Positions 26,935-38,419 of a stretch of 64,000 bases of DNA are shown here, one piece after another. The notes under the pieces are model-generated. The model had not been told where the DNA came from. It saw only the letters and a program-made list of their open reading frames with translations, and made no database searches. Position 1 is the stretch's first letter. Each line of letters begins with the position of its first letter. The stretch lies in the NCBI RefSeq assembly GCF_003860125.1, contig NZ_RQYL01000003.1, forward strand, positions 1 to 64,000, given 5' to 3'. The position numbers and the translations under genes are program-made. This DNA is from Fretibacterium sp. OH1220_COT-178. GTDB taxonomy: Bacteria > Synergistota > Synergistia > Synergistales > Aminobacteriaceae.

Positions 26935-27901
26935 TTCTGGCGATCGGGGCCTTCGACGGCTTTCACAGGGGCCATGTCCGCCTGCTCGAGCGGGCTCGAT
27001 CGATGGCCCGTTCCCTTGGAACGGATTGGGGGGTGCTCACCTTTTGTCCGCATCCCGGAGTTTTCATGGGGGCGATGCGTTCCACCCTTTTCACCCCGCG
27101 CGAGCGGGAGCTCATCCGGCGCGTCCTGAACATCCCTTATCTGTTGCTCATCTCGTTCGACGACCGCCTGCGAAACCTCGCGCCGAGGGCGTTCTGGAGG
27201 GAACTCAGGAGGATGGCGGATGTGGAGGGCATCGTCGTGGGCAAGGATTTCCGTTTCGGCCATGGAGGGGAGGGAACGGTCTCCCTTCTTGAAGCGTTCT
27301 GCAGGGAAGACGGCCTTGCCTTCGGGGTCGAGGAATTGCTGGAGCGCGATGGGGCCAAATTGTCCAGCTCCTCGATCCGGGCTCGGGTGGAGGCGGGGGA
27401 CGTCTTGGGGGCCGCAAAGGACCTGGGGCATCCCTGGTTTCTCTGGACGGATGTCCTGCACGGTCATGGCCGCGGAAGAAGGATGGGATTTCCTACGGCG
27501 AACCTGAATATCGGGGGGGAGAGGACCTTGCCGGCCTCGGGCGTCTATGCGGTCGCTCTCGTCGTCCGGGGGCGATGGCGCTGCGGAGCGTTGTCGATAG
27601 GCCGAAACCCCACCTTTGACGACGTTCGCGAACTGCGCTCCGAGGTGTTCGTCCTGGATTTCGAGGGAGACCTCTACGGAGAGGAGCTGCCCGTTTTCTT
27701 TCTGGAGCGCCTCAGGCCCGAACGGCGCTTCCCGGATGCCGGGCGCTTGACGGCGCAGATCGCCTCGGATGTGGAACGATGCCGTGCGATTTATGATGGA
27801 CGGATGGAGTCGGAGCCGACGCTGTTCGCCTCCTTTTTACGGCATTTTACGGAGATGGGGGGCCGGGGGGAAGACTGCCCGCGGAACTGGAGGATGGGCG
27901 A

Positions 27902-27908
<7 letters not shown>
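26931..27908 (+). CDS. ribF: Bifunctional riboflavin kinase/FAD synthetase
   Basis: RibF, 325 aa, phosphorylates riboflavin to FMN and adenylates it to FAD. N-terminal FAD synthetase domain with GAFDGFHRGH (7-16) and the SSSSIRARV motif; C-terminal riboflavin kinase domain with GRGRRMGFPTANL and the GVYAV strand. The C-terminal extension past the kinase fold (about 25 residues) is unusual and overlaps tatD by 7 bases. ATGA-coupled to truB. Confidence 0.93.
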
Positions 27909-30781
<2,873 letters not shown>

Positions 30782-30810
30782 TTTTTAGGGTGGTCCCCGC
30801 CGCTTTGGGG

Positions 30811-30838
30811 TTGTGCTTTCCGCTTTTTCGTGTAAAGT
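30811..30838 (+). promoter_or_regulatory. Putative promoter of the zinc-ribbon/SH3 gene
   Basis: TTGTGC (30811-30816), 16 bases, TAAAGT (30833-30838), about 100 bases before the start codon. Confidence 0.45.
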
Positions 30839-30939
30839 TTTTCAAGGGTCCTCATCGGATCGAGCCCGCGTCGTCGCGTCTTGTCTGCAAAAGGGCGCCG
30901 TGGGCGGATAAATTGCTTTTTCTCGTCCTGGAGGAATGA

Positions 30940-32700
30940 ATGATGCGTTGGATCATTTTGGCGTTGTCCTTGGGCGCGTCCCTTACGTCCCTGGTTCATG
31001 GGGTGTTTGTGCTCTTCGGCTTTCTGGTGGCTGGAGGGGGCTCCTCGCCCTGGGTGTCCGGGGGCCTGCCGATCCTCTCCGCATTTTTGGCCTTGATCGG
31101 GGGGATTGTCGCTTTCAACTGCAGCAAGGTCGGGATCGCCTTTTTGGGCCTCGCCGCTCTGCTTTGTCTCTTTGCTCCTGTCGATGTCTGGATCTACGGG
31201 AGCGTCTATCTTATTGCCGCGATGCTCGGCTTCTTCCTTCCGCGCCGTTCCGATCTCCTGGACTACGAGGATTACGATTACGACGACCAGGATTGTGCGG
31301 ACGACGACGAGGAGCTCCCGATCGATTTTCCGCCGAGACGTCATGAGCGTGCCGCCCGTATTTCGCTTTCCCATCAGGAGAGGGAAAAGCGCATTCCTCT
31401 TTCGACCTCCCCGGAGGAGCCCCCGAAGGTACGTCGCAGAACCTCCAAGACCTGTCCTACCTGCGGAGCCAGCGTTGCGATCGATCACCGCTTTTGCCCG
31501 ACCTGCGGCTCTTCCCTGCATATCCCGACTGTGCCGGAGCCCGAGGAGGCCTTGAAGACCGAGGTCCCGGTCCAGCCCGACGCAAGCGAGAGGGGGGCGG
31601 AGGCTGAATCTGCGCCCTGGAGTCCTAAAGCCGCGTTCGTTTCCCCCGCTGGGGAGAGCTCTCCAAGCTCTCCGGATCTCGGCGAAGATGACGATTCGGA
31701 GCCCGAACAAGTCGGGCAGGAGGGGCTTTTCCAGGAGGAGGAGATGGAGATTCCCCTTCCCCATAAGGTATTCGTCAAGCCCTTGAGAGAGGAGACGCTC
31801 ATTCCGACGCGTCCCTTGAGCATTGATCCCGATACCTCTTATCAGGAGTTTTCGCGGTATACGCGTCGGAGAAAGCGGCGCACTCGTCCTTTGGGGCGCA
31901 GGATTTTGGGCTTGCTTCTCCTGTTTGCGGTGGTCGGGGGGGGGACATGGTTCCTGTTGGGGCTGCGCAAGCTGCCCGAGGACAAGCTCCCCGTACTGCC
32001 GCCTGTTTCTCAGGTCGAGGTGCCTCCGACTCCGAGATCCATCGACGTCGTTGCCCAGCCCCTCACAAAAAACGGCACCTCGGACGTGAGCGGCGAATTG
32101 CCGTCCCTTCCTTCTTTGGGTGAGCTCCCGGATCGAGGGATCGTCACCGGTTCGAACGTCAACCTGAGGGAGGAGCATTCGACGGCCTCGAAATCCCTGA
32201 CGCGTCTCGGACTGAACGCACAGGCCGAACTTCTGGAGAGCTGGACCGGCGTCTCGGGGACTCTCTCCGGTGTCTGGTACCGCGTTCGTTCCGGAGGCAA
32301 GGAGGGATGGATTTACGGACAGTATTTCCTGCCGCTAGGGAAGAATCTTCCCAAAGGGTACACGGATGCCCTGTTGCACTCCTTCGGGGGAAGCAGAAAC
32401 GAGGCGGCGGCGAAGTTGGGGCGTCCGGCGCAGAACAAGGCCGCATCCTTGGAATGGCAGGGGCTGACGCTGTCCCTCAAGGACGACGCCGTCAGTCGGC
32501 TGCAGGTCTCCTCTTCCCGATACCCCCTGCGGAACGGGGTGACGGTGGGGATGACCCAGGACGTGCTTTTCAAGACGATGGGGTATCCCTCGGCGCTTGC
32601 CTCCGGTCAGTTGCGCTACCTGGAGGAGCCCAAGCGCGGTGTGGCGGTCCGCATCGGCAAGGACGGCAAGATTACGGCGATTACGGTGGGCAGTTTGTAG
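30940..32700 (+). CDS. Membrane zinc-ribbon and SH3-domain protein
   Basis: A 586-aa protein I cannot name. In order: about four hydrophobic segments (residues 1-100), an Asp/Glu/Tyr stretch (about 107-125), a zinc ribbon CPTCGASVAIDHRFCPTCG (about 172-190), a long low-complexity acidic linker, one membrane span (about 325-345, after an RRRKRRTRP basic patch), then an SH3b-like domain (NVNLREEHSTASKS; WYRVRSGGKEGWIYGQYF) and two small repeats rich in KxGRP/VGMT. This suggests a cytoplasmic zinc-binding middle and an outside SH3b domain touching the cell wall. It is convergent with the giant TPR gene. Start ATG 30940 or 30943. Confidence 0.7.
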   Translation: MMRWIILALSLGASLTSLVHGVFVLFGFLVAGGGSSPWVSGGLPILSAFLALIGGIVAFNCSKVGIAFLGLAALLCLFAPVDVWIYGSVYLIAAMLGFFLPRRSDLLDYEDYDYDDQDCADDDEELPIDFPPRRHERAARISLSHQEREKRIPLSTSPEEPPKVRRRTSKTCPTCGASVAIDHRFCPTCGSSLHIPTVPEPEEALKTEVPVQPDASERGAEAESAPWSPKAAFVSPAGESSPSSPDLGEDDDSEPEQVGQEGLFQEEEMEIPLPHKVFVKPLREETLIPTRPLSIDPDTSYQEFSRYTRRRKRRTRPLGRRILGLLLLFAVVGGGTWFLLGLRKLPEDKLPVLPPVSQVEVPPTPRSIDVVAQPLTKNGTSDVSGELPSLPSLGELPDRGIVTGSNVNLREEHSTASKSLTRLGLNAQAELLESWTGVSGTLSGVWYRVRSGGKEGWIYGQYFLPLGKNLPKGYTDALLHSFGGSRNEAAAKLGRPAQNKAASLEWQGLTLSLKDDAVSRLQVSSSRYPLRNGVTVGMTQDVLFKTMGYPSALASGQLRYLEEPKRGVAVRIGKDGKITAITVGSL

Positions 32701-32728
32701 CGCCGCGTCGGCATTCTCTCACCCCCCC

Positions 32729-32767
32729 AAAAGCAGGTGACCGCCTTATTGGCGGGCACCTGCTTTT
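32729..32767. terminator. Bidirectional terminator between convergent genes
   Basis: An 11-bp stem AAAAGCAGGTG (32729-32739) / CACCTGCTTTT (32757-32767) encloses a second stem CCGCC/GGCGG. A-run and T-run flank it, so it works in both directions. It overlaps the last codons of the giant TPR gene. Confidence 0.9.
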
Positions 32768-35700
32768 GTCTGTTGGATCAGGGAGCGTACCTGGGGAATA
32801 AAACGCTCGACGTCGGGGTTCTTTTGGAGTTTCAGGCTTTCCTGGTACTTTTCAAGGGCCTCGGAATAATTCTGGGCTCTGTAAAGGTCGTTTCCCTCCT
32901 GGACCAGTTGTTTGGCCCGAAGGGTGGTTCTCAGTCGCTCTATGAACTCCTTCAACTTGTCGTTCCTGCGGAGCTCGTAACTGGCCTCGTATTGCGCCAG
33001 GGCCCGAACGTACTCCTTTTTCTTGAAGAGCTCGTTGGCCTCTCGAATAAGGGCATCGGCCTGAGCGGAGCCCTCGGCTTTCCTGTCGTTCGATGACTCT
33101 GCATCGGGGCTGTAAAGCTCCTCCTCCATCCTGGAGGAGCCCTCTTGAGGCACGTCCTCGGACGCGGGCCTGGCGGGCTGGAGAATCCGGTTCAGGCGTT
33201 CGAGTTTCTCGAGCAGAGACTTGTTTTTAGGGGTCAGAGCGAGTGCCTTTTGGTAGTGTTCAAGGGCCTCGAGGGGTTTTTTGCCCCTGAGGGCGGCATC
33301 CCCCCTCCGGATCGCCTGTTCGGACGCCTCGAGCTCGGCTTTCCTCACGAAATCCTCGGCCGTTTTATTGGGGGCAAGAGCGAGGCTTTCCTTGTATTTT
33401 TCCAGTGCATCGGCCGGCCTTCTGCGTTTGACCAAGGCCTCGGCTTCGGCCCGCAGCTTCCGGGCCATTTCCTCGCGCTGTTCCTTTTCCCGCTTCATGA
33501 CGAGGGCCTCCAGTTCCTCGTCATGCCAGAGCAGAAGGCTCTCCTTGTAACTTTTCAGAGCCTCTTTCGGTTTTTTTGCGTTCATTAGGGCATCGCCCTT
33601 CTTGCGAAGGGCCTGGGCCTTTTCCCTGAACTCCCTGTCCCCCTCGAGACGGTCCTTGAGGAGATCGATGTAGGTGGCCAGATAGGGGTCATTCAGATGA
33701 CTCAGACTCTGCTCATAGAGATCGATTCCCTCGGCGATGCGTTTTTTGTCGATGCTCGCATTGGCCCTCCTCCTCAGGGAGAGGGCTGCGTTTCTTTTCT
33801 CGTCCTCCTCGAACAGGGACTTCGAGAGCTTTGCGATATCGAGGCTGACGGCCTCGTTGGGCTCGAAGAGAAAACTGTTGCGCAACTGAGCGAGGGCTCC
33901 GACCTTGTCTCCCGCCGCCATGGAAATTTCGGCGGCGGTCCTCAGGCGCAGGGCTTCGTGACGGCGGTTCTGAACCTCCCTTTCCCGAAGCTCAAGGGCG
34001 TGGCCCATCCTCTCCGTTGCCGCATCCTCCCACAGTTGGGATGCGCGCTCAAGGTTCGCCCTGGCGGCGCTCAATGCGTCCGTCCGGAGCTCCATGGAGC
34101 CTTCGGCCAAGAGACGGGCAGCCTTTGTTCGCCTGTCGAGTTGTGTCCTCATCTCGGGCAGTCCGGCCTCGATCTCCGAACTGAGAGGATCGAGGGTCGA
34201 GGCCCTTTCTCCCGTCCGTATGGCCTTGGCGAACTTCCCCTCCTCCCAGAGGGCGCGGGCCTGAAGCCACAGGCTCCAGGCCTGAGCGCGCCGGCGGCTC
34301 TGCTCCTCGTCCTTTTTGTCCGCAACGGCCAACAGCGGTGCTTCCACCCTGCCGAGCGGTATGTCGCGGCGGTCCTTGACGGTCACCGCGACCTTTCCCG
34401 TTCCTGTCCGGAGGCGGCGAAACACGGCAACGTTGTCTCGAGCCTTGACCAGCACGGTGTCGGCGTCCGATTCCCAAAGGTAACGGAGGGGCTCGGCGGG
34501 GAGGGGGCGGACCTCCGCATAGAATTCCACCTCGTCGGCGGTGCTCAGGCCCTGGGCCTCCACCAGGACCTTTCTCGCGTCGTCCCAAGACTGAACGGTG
34601 GCGTTCGCGGACGCCTGCACGATGCGGAGGTTCCATGGTTCGGCCGTCGTCGAGATTGTGCTGGAGGCCAGGGGCCCCCGTGCTCCCGGTTGCCGGACCA
34701 CCAGAGTGGCCGTGACGGGAGAGTCGTCCGCCGGGTAAAAACGAAAAGCCCTTCCGCCGTCGACGGCCTGCTGCTCTTTGACGTTGCCCAGGATCCGCCA
34801 CTCGAAGGCCAGATCCTTTGCCGTTGTCCAGGGGCCTTCCCCGACCCTGAACGTTGTCCGTTCCCCAACGAGGGGGATCTGAGGAGTCGTTCGAAGCTTC
34901 AGAGGTTCGGCGAGAAGGGCTGTGCGGCGTTGCCGCTCGGAGCGGCGCACGTCGAGTCGGCCGAGGTGGGCCTGTACGTCTGGAGAGACGACGAGGGAGA
35001 GGGAGGCCCTCAGCTTCTCCATCGCCTCCTCGAGCCTTTCTTCCCGCTCGAGGAGGATCCCCTCTTTGTAGAGGGATGAAGCCTGTTTCCGCCGGGCGGT
35101 TTGCTCGTCGATACGTCCTCTGAGAAGGCGGATGTCCGTTGAGACGGGGTCGGTCGGCCATACGGCATGGCTTTCGAGATAGAGCATCAGGGCCTGTTCC
35201 TCCCTGCCGGCGTCGAGGTGCTGCCCGGCCTTTGCGGAGAGTTCCGCGGCCCGTTCGATCCGTCCCTCCCGTTCCTGCAGGGCGTGTTCGATGCGGCGCA
35301 GGACCACCGGAAGAATGTCCAGGGAGGCGATATCGGCCCCCTGCCGTACGGCCGTAAGCGCCTCCGCCAGACGCCCCTGTCTTTCCAGCGTTTGGGCCGT
35401 TTCGAGGAGTTCGAGCGCCGCCGACTCGCGCACCTTCAAGTCCTCGAGACGCCGATCCAGGGCTTCGGCACGCTCCGACACCCTCTTGTCCTCCCATGCG
35501 GAAAGGGAGCGCCGGTAGCGGGCCTGGGCCTCCTCGAGATGTCCCTCCCTCTCGAGGGCGTCCCCTTCGCGGGCAAGGCGATCGGCCTGCTTTTTTCGCT
35601 CTTCGGCTCTGTCCAAAAGGGTTTTGACGCGTCGGACCGCTCGTTCGGTCCCCTCCTCCGCATACAGCTTCGACGCCTCGAGGTACTTTTCCAGGGCCTG

Positions 35701-37161
35701 GGAAAGCAGGGGGACGTCGAGCCGACCATCGGTGCCTTTGCGTTCCAGCTCGGACGCCTCCTCGAGAAGCGCCTCCGCGGTCGACCGGGCTCTTTGCCGG
35801 GCGTTCAGGTCCGACAGAATGCGTTTCTGATCCTGAATCGTCTCGTCCAAGGGCCAGATCTCCAGGGACTCCGCCATTTTCTTCAGCGCCCCTTCCAGTT
35901 CGCCCTGGGCCTCGAGCGCGAGGGCCGTGGCCCTTCGGGAACGGGCAAGCAGAAGCCTCTCCTCCCGGGCGCCTATCTTGCCCTCGAGGTCGATTTTTTC
36001 GGCGTTCAGTTCGGGGGTGAAGTTCAGACGAAGCCCCTGTTCGTACAGGCGCAATGCGGCATTCAGTTCCCCGCTCTTTGCGAGGCCCCGAGCCTCCTGA
36101 ACCAGATGGGACGCCTTCTGAATCCGGGTGTCCCGTTCCTCCAGACGGCCCTTCAGCCGGGATATGTCCTCCGACACCGAGGGATGCTCAAAGAGGCTGT
36201 AGGCCTGCAGGTATTGTTCGAGGGCCTCGTTCAGTTTGCCGTCCCTCCAGAGGGAGGCGGCCACGGAGGACAGCTCCAGGGATTCGAGGCTCTTGGCCTG
36301 AGCGGCGCGAAATCCGGCCAGTTCTCCTTGAAGAAAGCCGGGGTCGGCCCCTCCATCCAGAAGTTTGTCGGCTCCGCGTTCCGCATGAAGCAGGGCTGCG
36401 TCCGTCCGCCCTTTTTTCCGGAGGTCGAGGGCCTCCTGCCATAGCTTCCAGCCCTCTTCCAGACTACGGCTTCTGCGCAGATCCTCGATGGAGAAGCGGA
36501 TGTCGAAGCTCGCCTCGGCCCTTCCAAGCTCCGTGCCCTCCATGAGAAGGGAGAGAGCCACGTTCCCGATCCCGGGGGTTTCCCTGCGGACCAGGCAGGC
36601 CCGGGCATCCTGGGAGACGATCATCGTGCCCTCGTCCGGGATCCATTCGTATTGCAGGGCCGTTTGGGGCTCGGGGGAGAGCAGGGCCCTCATCTCGACC
36701 GTGTCCTCCATGGTCGTTCCGCGCTTCTCGATGGGGGATCGGGTTTGAGAATCCCAGACGAGGACGGGACTCTTTTGGGGGGAGCGGGCACGGATGGAGA
36801 GGTCGTAGGAGGCAGGGGAAACCGTGACCGAGCTGCGCGCCGCCTCGAGCCCTTCCGGATTCAGCAGGACGGCCGTAACCGTCAGCGGACGGGGTCTTGC
36901 CTCGTACTGAATGGCGTTGCCGTCCCGCGTCAGGAAACGTTCCCCCTCCCCGGACCAGCTCCAGCGGAGGGAATGGCGGTGATCTCCGGATTCGGGGAAC
37001 CGGGCCCGGACGACTACGGTCCCGCCCGGAACGGGCGAGACCGGCTCGGCGGTGAGAAGGAGTTTCACGGAGGAAGGGCTCTCCCCGGATTGGGGCCATG
37101 CCGCGGTCGTGCAGACGACCAGAAAAAGGAGGAGGGGGAGGAGCAATCTTGTTTTCTTCAT
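32746..37161 (-). CDS. Giant exported TPR protein with duplicated Ig-like/TPR module
   Basis: A 1471-aa protein with a signal peptide (TRLLLPLLLFLVVCTTA), so exported. A beta-rich region (about 25-230), a long helical TPR array (about 234-745), a second beta-rich region (about 749-945) and a second TPR array (about 947-1465) follow. The junctions align: GWKLWQEALDLRKKGRTDAA and AWSLWLQARALWEEGKFAKA. Each TPR unit is about 35 residues and often ends in a WP or conserved ALxxYxESL pattern. The same plan occurs once in the 633-aa paralogue encoded upstream. Last gene of a minus-strand operon with parA. Probably a periplasmic scaffold; function unknown. Confidence 0.75.
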   Translation of the reverse strand: MKKTRLLLPLLLFLVVCTTAAWPQSGESPSSVKLLLTAEPVSPVPGGTVVVRARFPESGDHRHSLRWSWSGEGERFLTRDGNAIQYEARPRPLTVTAVLLNPEGLEAARSSVTVSPASYDLSIRARSPQKSPVLVWDSQTRSPIEKRGTTMEDTVEMRALLSPEPQTALQYEWIPDEGTMIVSQDARACLVRRETPGIGNVALSLLMEGTELGRAEASFDIRFSIEDLRRSRSLEEGWKLWQEALDLRKKGRTDAALLHAERGADKLLDGGADPGFLQGELAGFRAAQAKSLESLELSSVAASLWRDGKLNEALEQYLQAYSLFEHPSVSEDISRLKGRLEERDTRIQKASHLVQEARGLAKSGELNAALRLYEQGLRLNFTPELNAEKIDLEGKIGAREERLLLARSRRATALALEAQGELEGALKKMAESLEIWPLDETIQDQKRILSDLNARQRARSTAEALLEEASELERKGTDGRLDVPLLSQALEKYLEASKLYAEEGTERAVRRVKTLLDRAEERKKQADRLAREGDALEREGHLEEAQARYRRSLSAWEDKRVSERAEALDRRLEDLKVRESAALELLETAQTLERQGRLAEALTAVRQGADIASLDILPVVLRRIEHALQEREGRIERAAELSAKAGQHLDAGREEQALMLYLESHAVWPTDPVSTDIRLLRGRIDEQTARRKQASSLYKEGILLEREERLEEAMEKLRASLSLVVSPDVQAHLGRLDVRRSERQRRTALLAEPLKLRTTPQIPLVGERTTFRVGEGPWTTAKDLAFEWRILGNVKEQQAVDGGRAFRFYPADDSPVTATLVVRQPGARGPLASSTISTTAEPWNLRIVQASANATVQSWDDARKVLVEAQGLSTADEVEFYAEVRPLPAEPLRYLWESDADTVLVKARDNVAVFRRLRTGTGKVAVTVKDRRDIPLGRVEAPLLAVADKKDEEQSRRRAQAWSLWLQARALWEEGKFAKAIRTGERASTLDPLSSEIEAGLPEMRTQLDRRTKAARLLAEGSMELRTDALSAARANLERASQLWEDAATERMGHALELREREVQNRRHEALRLRTAAEISMAAGDKVGALAQLRNSFLFEPNEAVSLDIAKLSKSLFEEDEKRNAALSLRRRANASIDKKRIAEGIDLYEQSLSHLNDPYLATYIDLLKDRLEGDREFREKAQALRKKGDALMNAKKPKEALKSYKESLLLWHDEELEALVMKREKEQREEMARKLRAEAEALVKRRRPADALEKYKESLALAPNKTAEDFVRKAELEASEQAIRRGDAALRGKKPLEALEHYQKALALTPKNKSLLEKLERLNRILQPARPASEDVPQEGSSRMEEELYSPDAESSNDRKAEGSAQADALIREANELFKKKEYVRALAQYEASYELRRNDKLKEFIERLRTTLRAKQLVQEGNDLYRAQNYSEALEKYQESLKLQKNPDVERFIPQVRSLIQQTKAGARQ

Positions 37162-37200
37162 TGGGCGTAGCGTTCCTTTCGTGTCCGGAAAGTGAAGAGC

Positions 37201-37623
37201 TCATAGAAGCCCGTAGAGCGTCAGGGTCCCCATCTCGTCCCATTTCAGGACGAATTGCACCGGTTCCCGAATTTGGACGCTGGTGCGGATCGGGCGCAGA
37301 AGCTCCCCGGGCCCCTCCAGAAGATAATAGGTGAAGCGGTTCCGGTCTGCGGTGCGAAACTCCTCTCTGAGGGAAACGAAGTCGAGTTCGAGGTGCCGGA
37401 TTTCGGTGCCGGCCTCGAGTATGGGACGCCAGGTCCGGCGGTCCTCTTCGGAGAGGATGGAGAGCAGCGCCGTCGAGAGGGGCGGCGTTTCGGCGGTGCC
37501 GAGGCCGCTCGTGTTGTCCTCCGGAGTCGCCGCGGAGTCGGCTTGGGATATCGGCCCCTCCTCCATTCGGACGACCCCCGTGCGCAGATAGTCTTTCAGG
37601 CTGGGTCTCGCTTTTCTAGCCAT
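37201..37623 (-). CDS. Small protein coupled to ParA
   Basis: A 140-aa cytoplasmic protein starting MARKARPSLKDYLRTGVVRM, with an acidic, Ser/Thr-rich middle (about 20-60) and a beta-type C-terminal domain ending GTLTLYGLL. I do not recognise the family. ATG 37623 lies inside the end of parA (8-base overlap), so the two are translated together. A short basic N-terminus is a common feature of proteins that stimulate ParA ATPases; a partner role is inferred from that and from the gene order. Confidence 0.65.
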   Translation of the reverse strand: MARKARPSLKDYLRTGVVRMEEGPISQADSAATPEDNTSGLGTAETPPLSTALLSILSEEDRRTWRPILEAGTEIRHLELDFVSLREEFRTADRNRFTYYLLEGPGELLRPIRTSVQIREPVQFVLKWDEMGTLTLYGLL

Positions 37624-38383
37624 GATGCTCGCACCTCTCGAGAAATTCTGTTGCAACCCGCTCGTAGTCGCGTGCTCCGTTGCTCGCCGGATCGTAGGCG
37701 AAGACGGACATCCCCAAACTCGAGGCCTCTATCAGGCTGACGTTCTGGCGGACGTACGAGGAAAAAAACAGATTGCCGAAGAAATTTAGGACCTCTCCGG
37801 CCACCTCCCGGGATATGAAGAGATTGGGATTGTGGCGGGTCATCAATACCCCCAGCAATGACAGACGAGGGTTCAGGCGCTCCCGGAAGAGGGGAATGGC
37901 TTCGTTCAGAAGCCGAAGTCCGGCCAAGCTGTAAAAACCTCCGTCCATGGGGACGAGCAGGCGGTCGGAGGCGGTGAGGACGTTTCGCGTAAAGACCCCG
38001 AGCTGAGGAGGGCTGTCCAGCAGGATGAAGTCGTACCGCTCCGGGGCGACGAGGTCCAGGGCCTCGCGAAGAAGGGAGTCCTGGCCTATGGCACCCTCAG
38101 GACGCAATTCCACCATCACCAGGTCCAGAGTGCTGGGGACGACGTCCACTCCCTCCCGGCAGACCACCACCTCGTCCCACCGGGCGTCTCGGGAGAGCAG
38201 GTCGAAGATGTGCGGCGTTCCCGGAGCGACGGAGATGCCGAAACTGGCGCTGAGGTTGCTCTGCGGATCCATGTCCAGAACGGCGACCCTTTTGCCCGCC
38301 CTCGCCAGGGCGACGGCAATATTCTGGCAGGCGGTAGTCTTCCCGACCCCGCCCTTCAGATTGCAAAAACCTACGGTCAGCAA
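37616..38383 (-). CDS. ParA/MinD-family ATPase
   Basis: A 255-aa ParA-type ATPase that dimerises with ATP and may bind nucleoid DNA. Deviant Walker A KGGVGKTT (residues 9-16), Walker A' LDMDPQSNLS and LLDSPPQLG are intact. No ParB, parS-like or oriC genes are near; the neighbours are exported TPR proteins and the 140-aa protein, so plasmid or chromosome partition is unlikely, and positioning of an envelope structure is more plausible. The start is TTG 38383 (MLTVGFCNLKGGVGKTT) with GGAGGG seven bases upstream. Confidence 0.88.
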   Translation of the reverse strand: MLTVGFCNLKGGVGKTTACQNIAVALARAGKRVAVLDMDPQSNLSASFGISVAPGTPHIFDLLSRDARWDEVVVCREGVDVVPSTLDLVMVELRPEGAIGQDSLLREALDLVAPERYDFILLDSPPQLGVFTRNVLTASDRLLVPMDGGFYSLAGLRLLNEAIPLFRERLNPRLSLLGVLMTRHNPNLFISREVAGEVLNFFGNLFFSSYVRQNVSLIEASSLGMSVFAYDPASNGARDYERVATEFLERCEHHG

Positions 38384-38419
38384 AGGAATCCCTCCCCAAC
38401 GGAGCAGAAAACGGCCAGT

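Noticed and set aside
37616-38383. The ParA gene as a plasmid or chromosome partition locus
   Set aside because: No ParB-type gene, no parS-like repeats and no replication gene nearby; the neighbours are exported TPR proteins.
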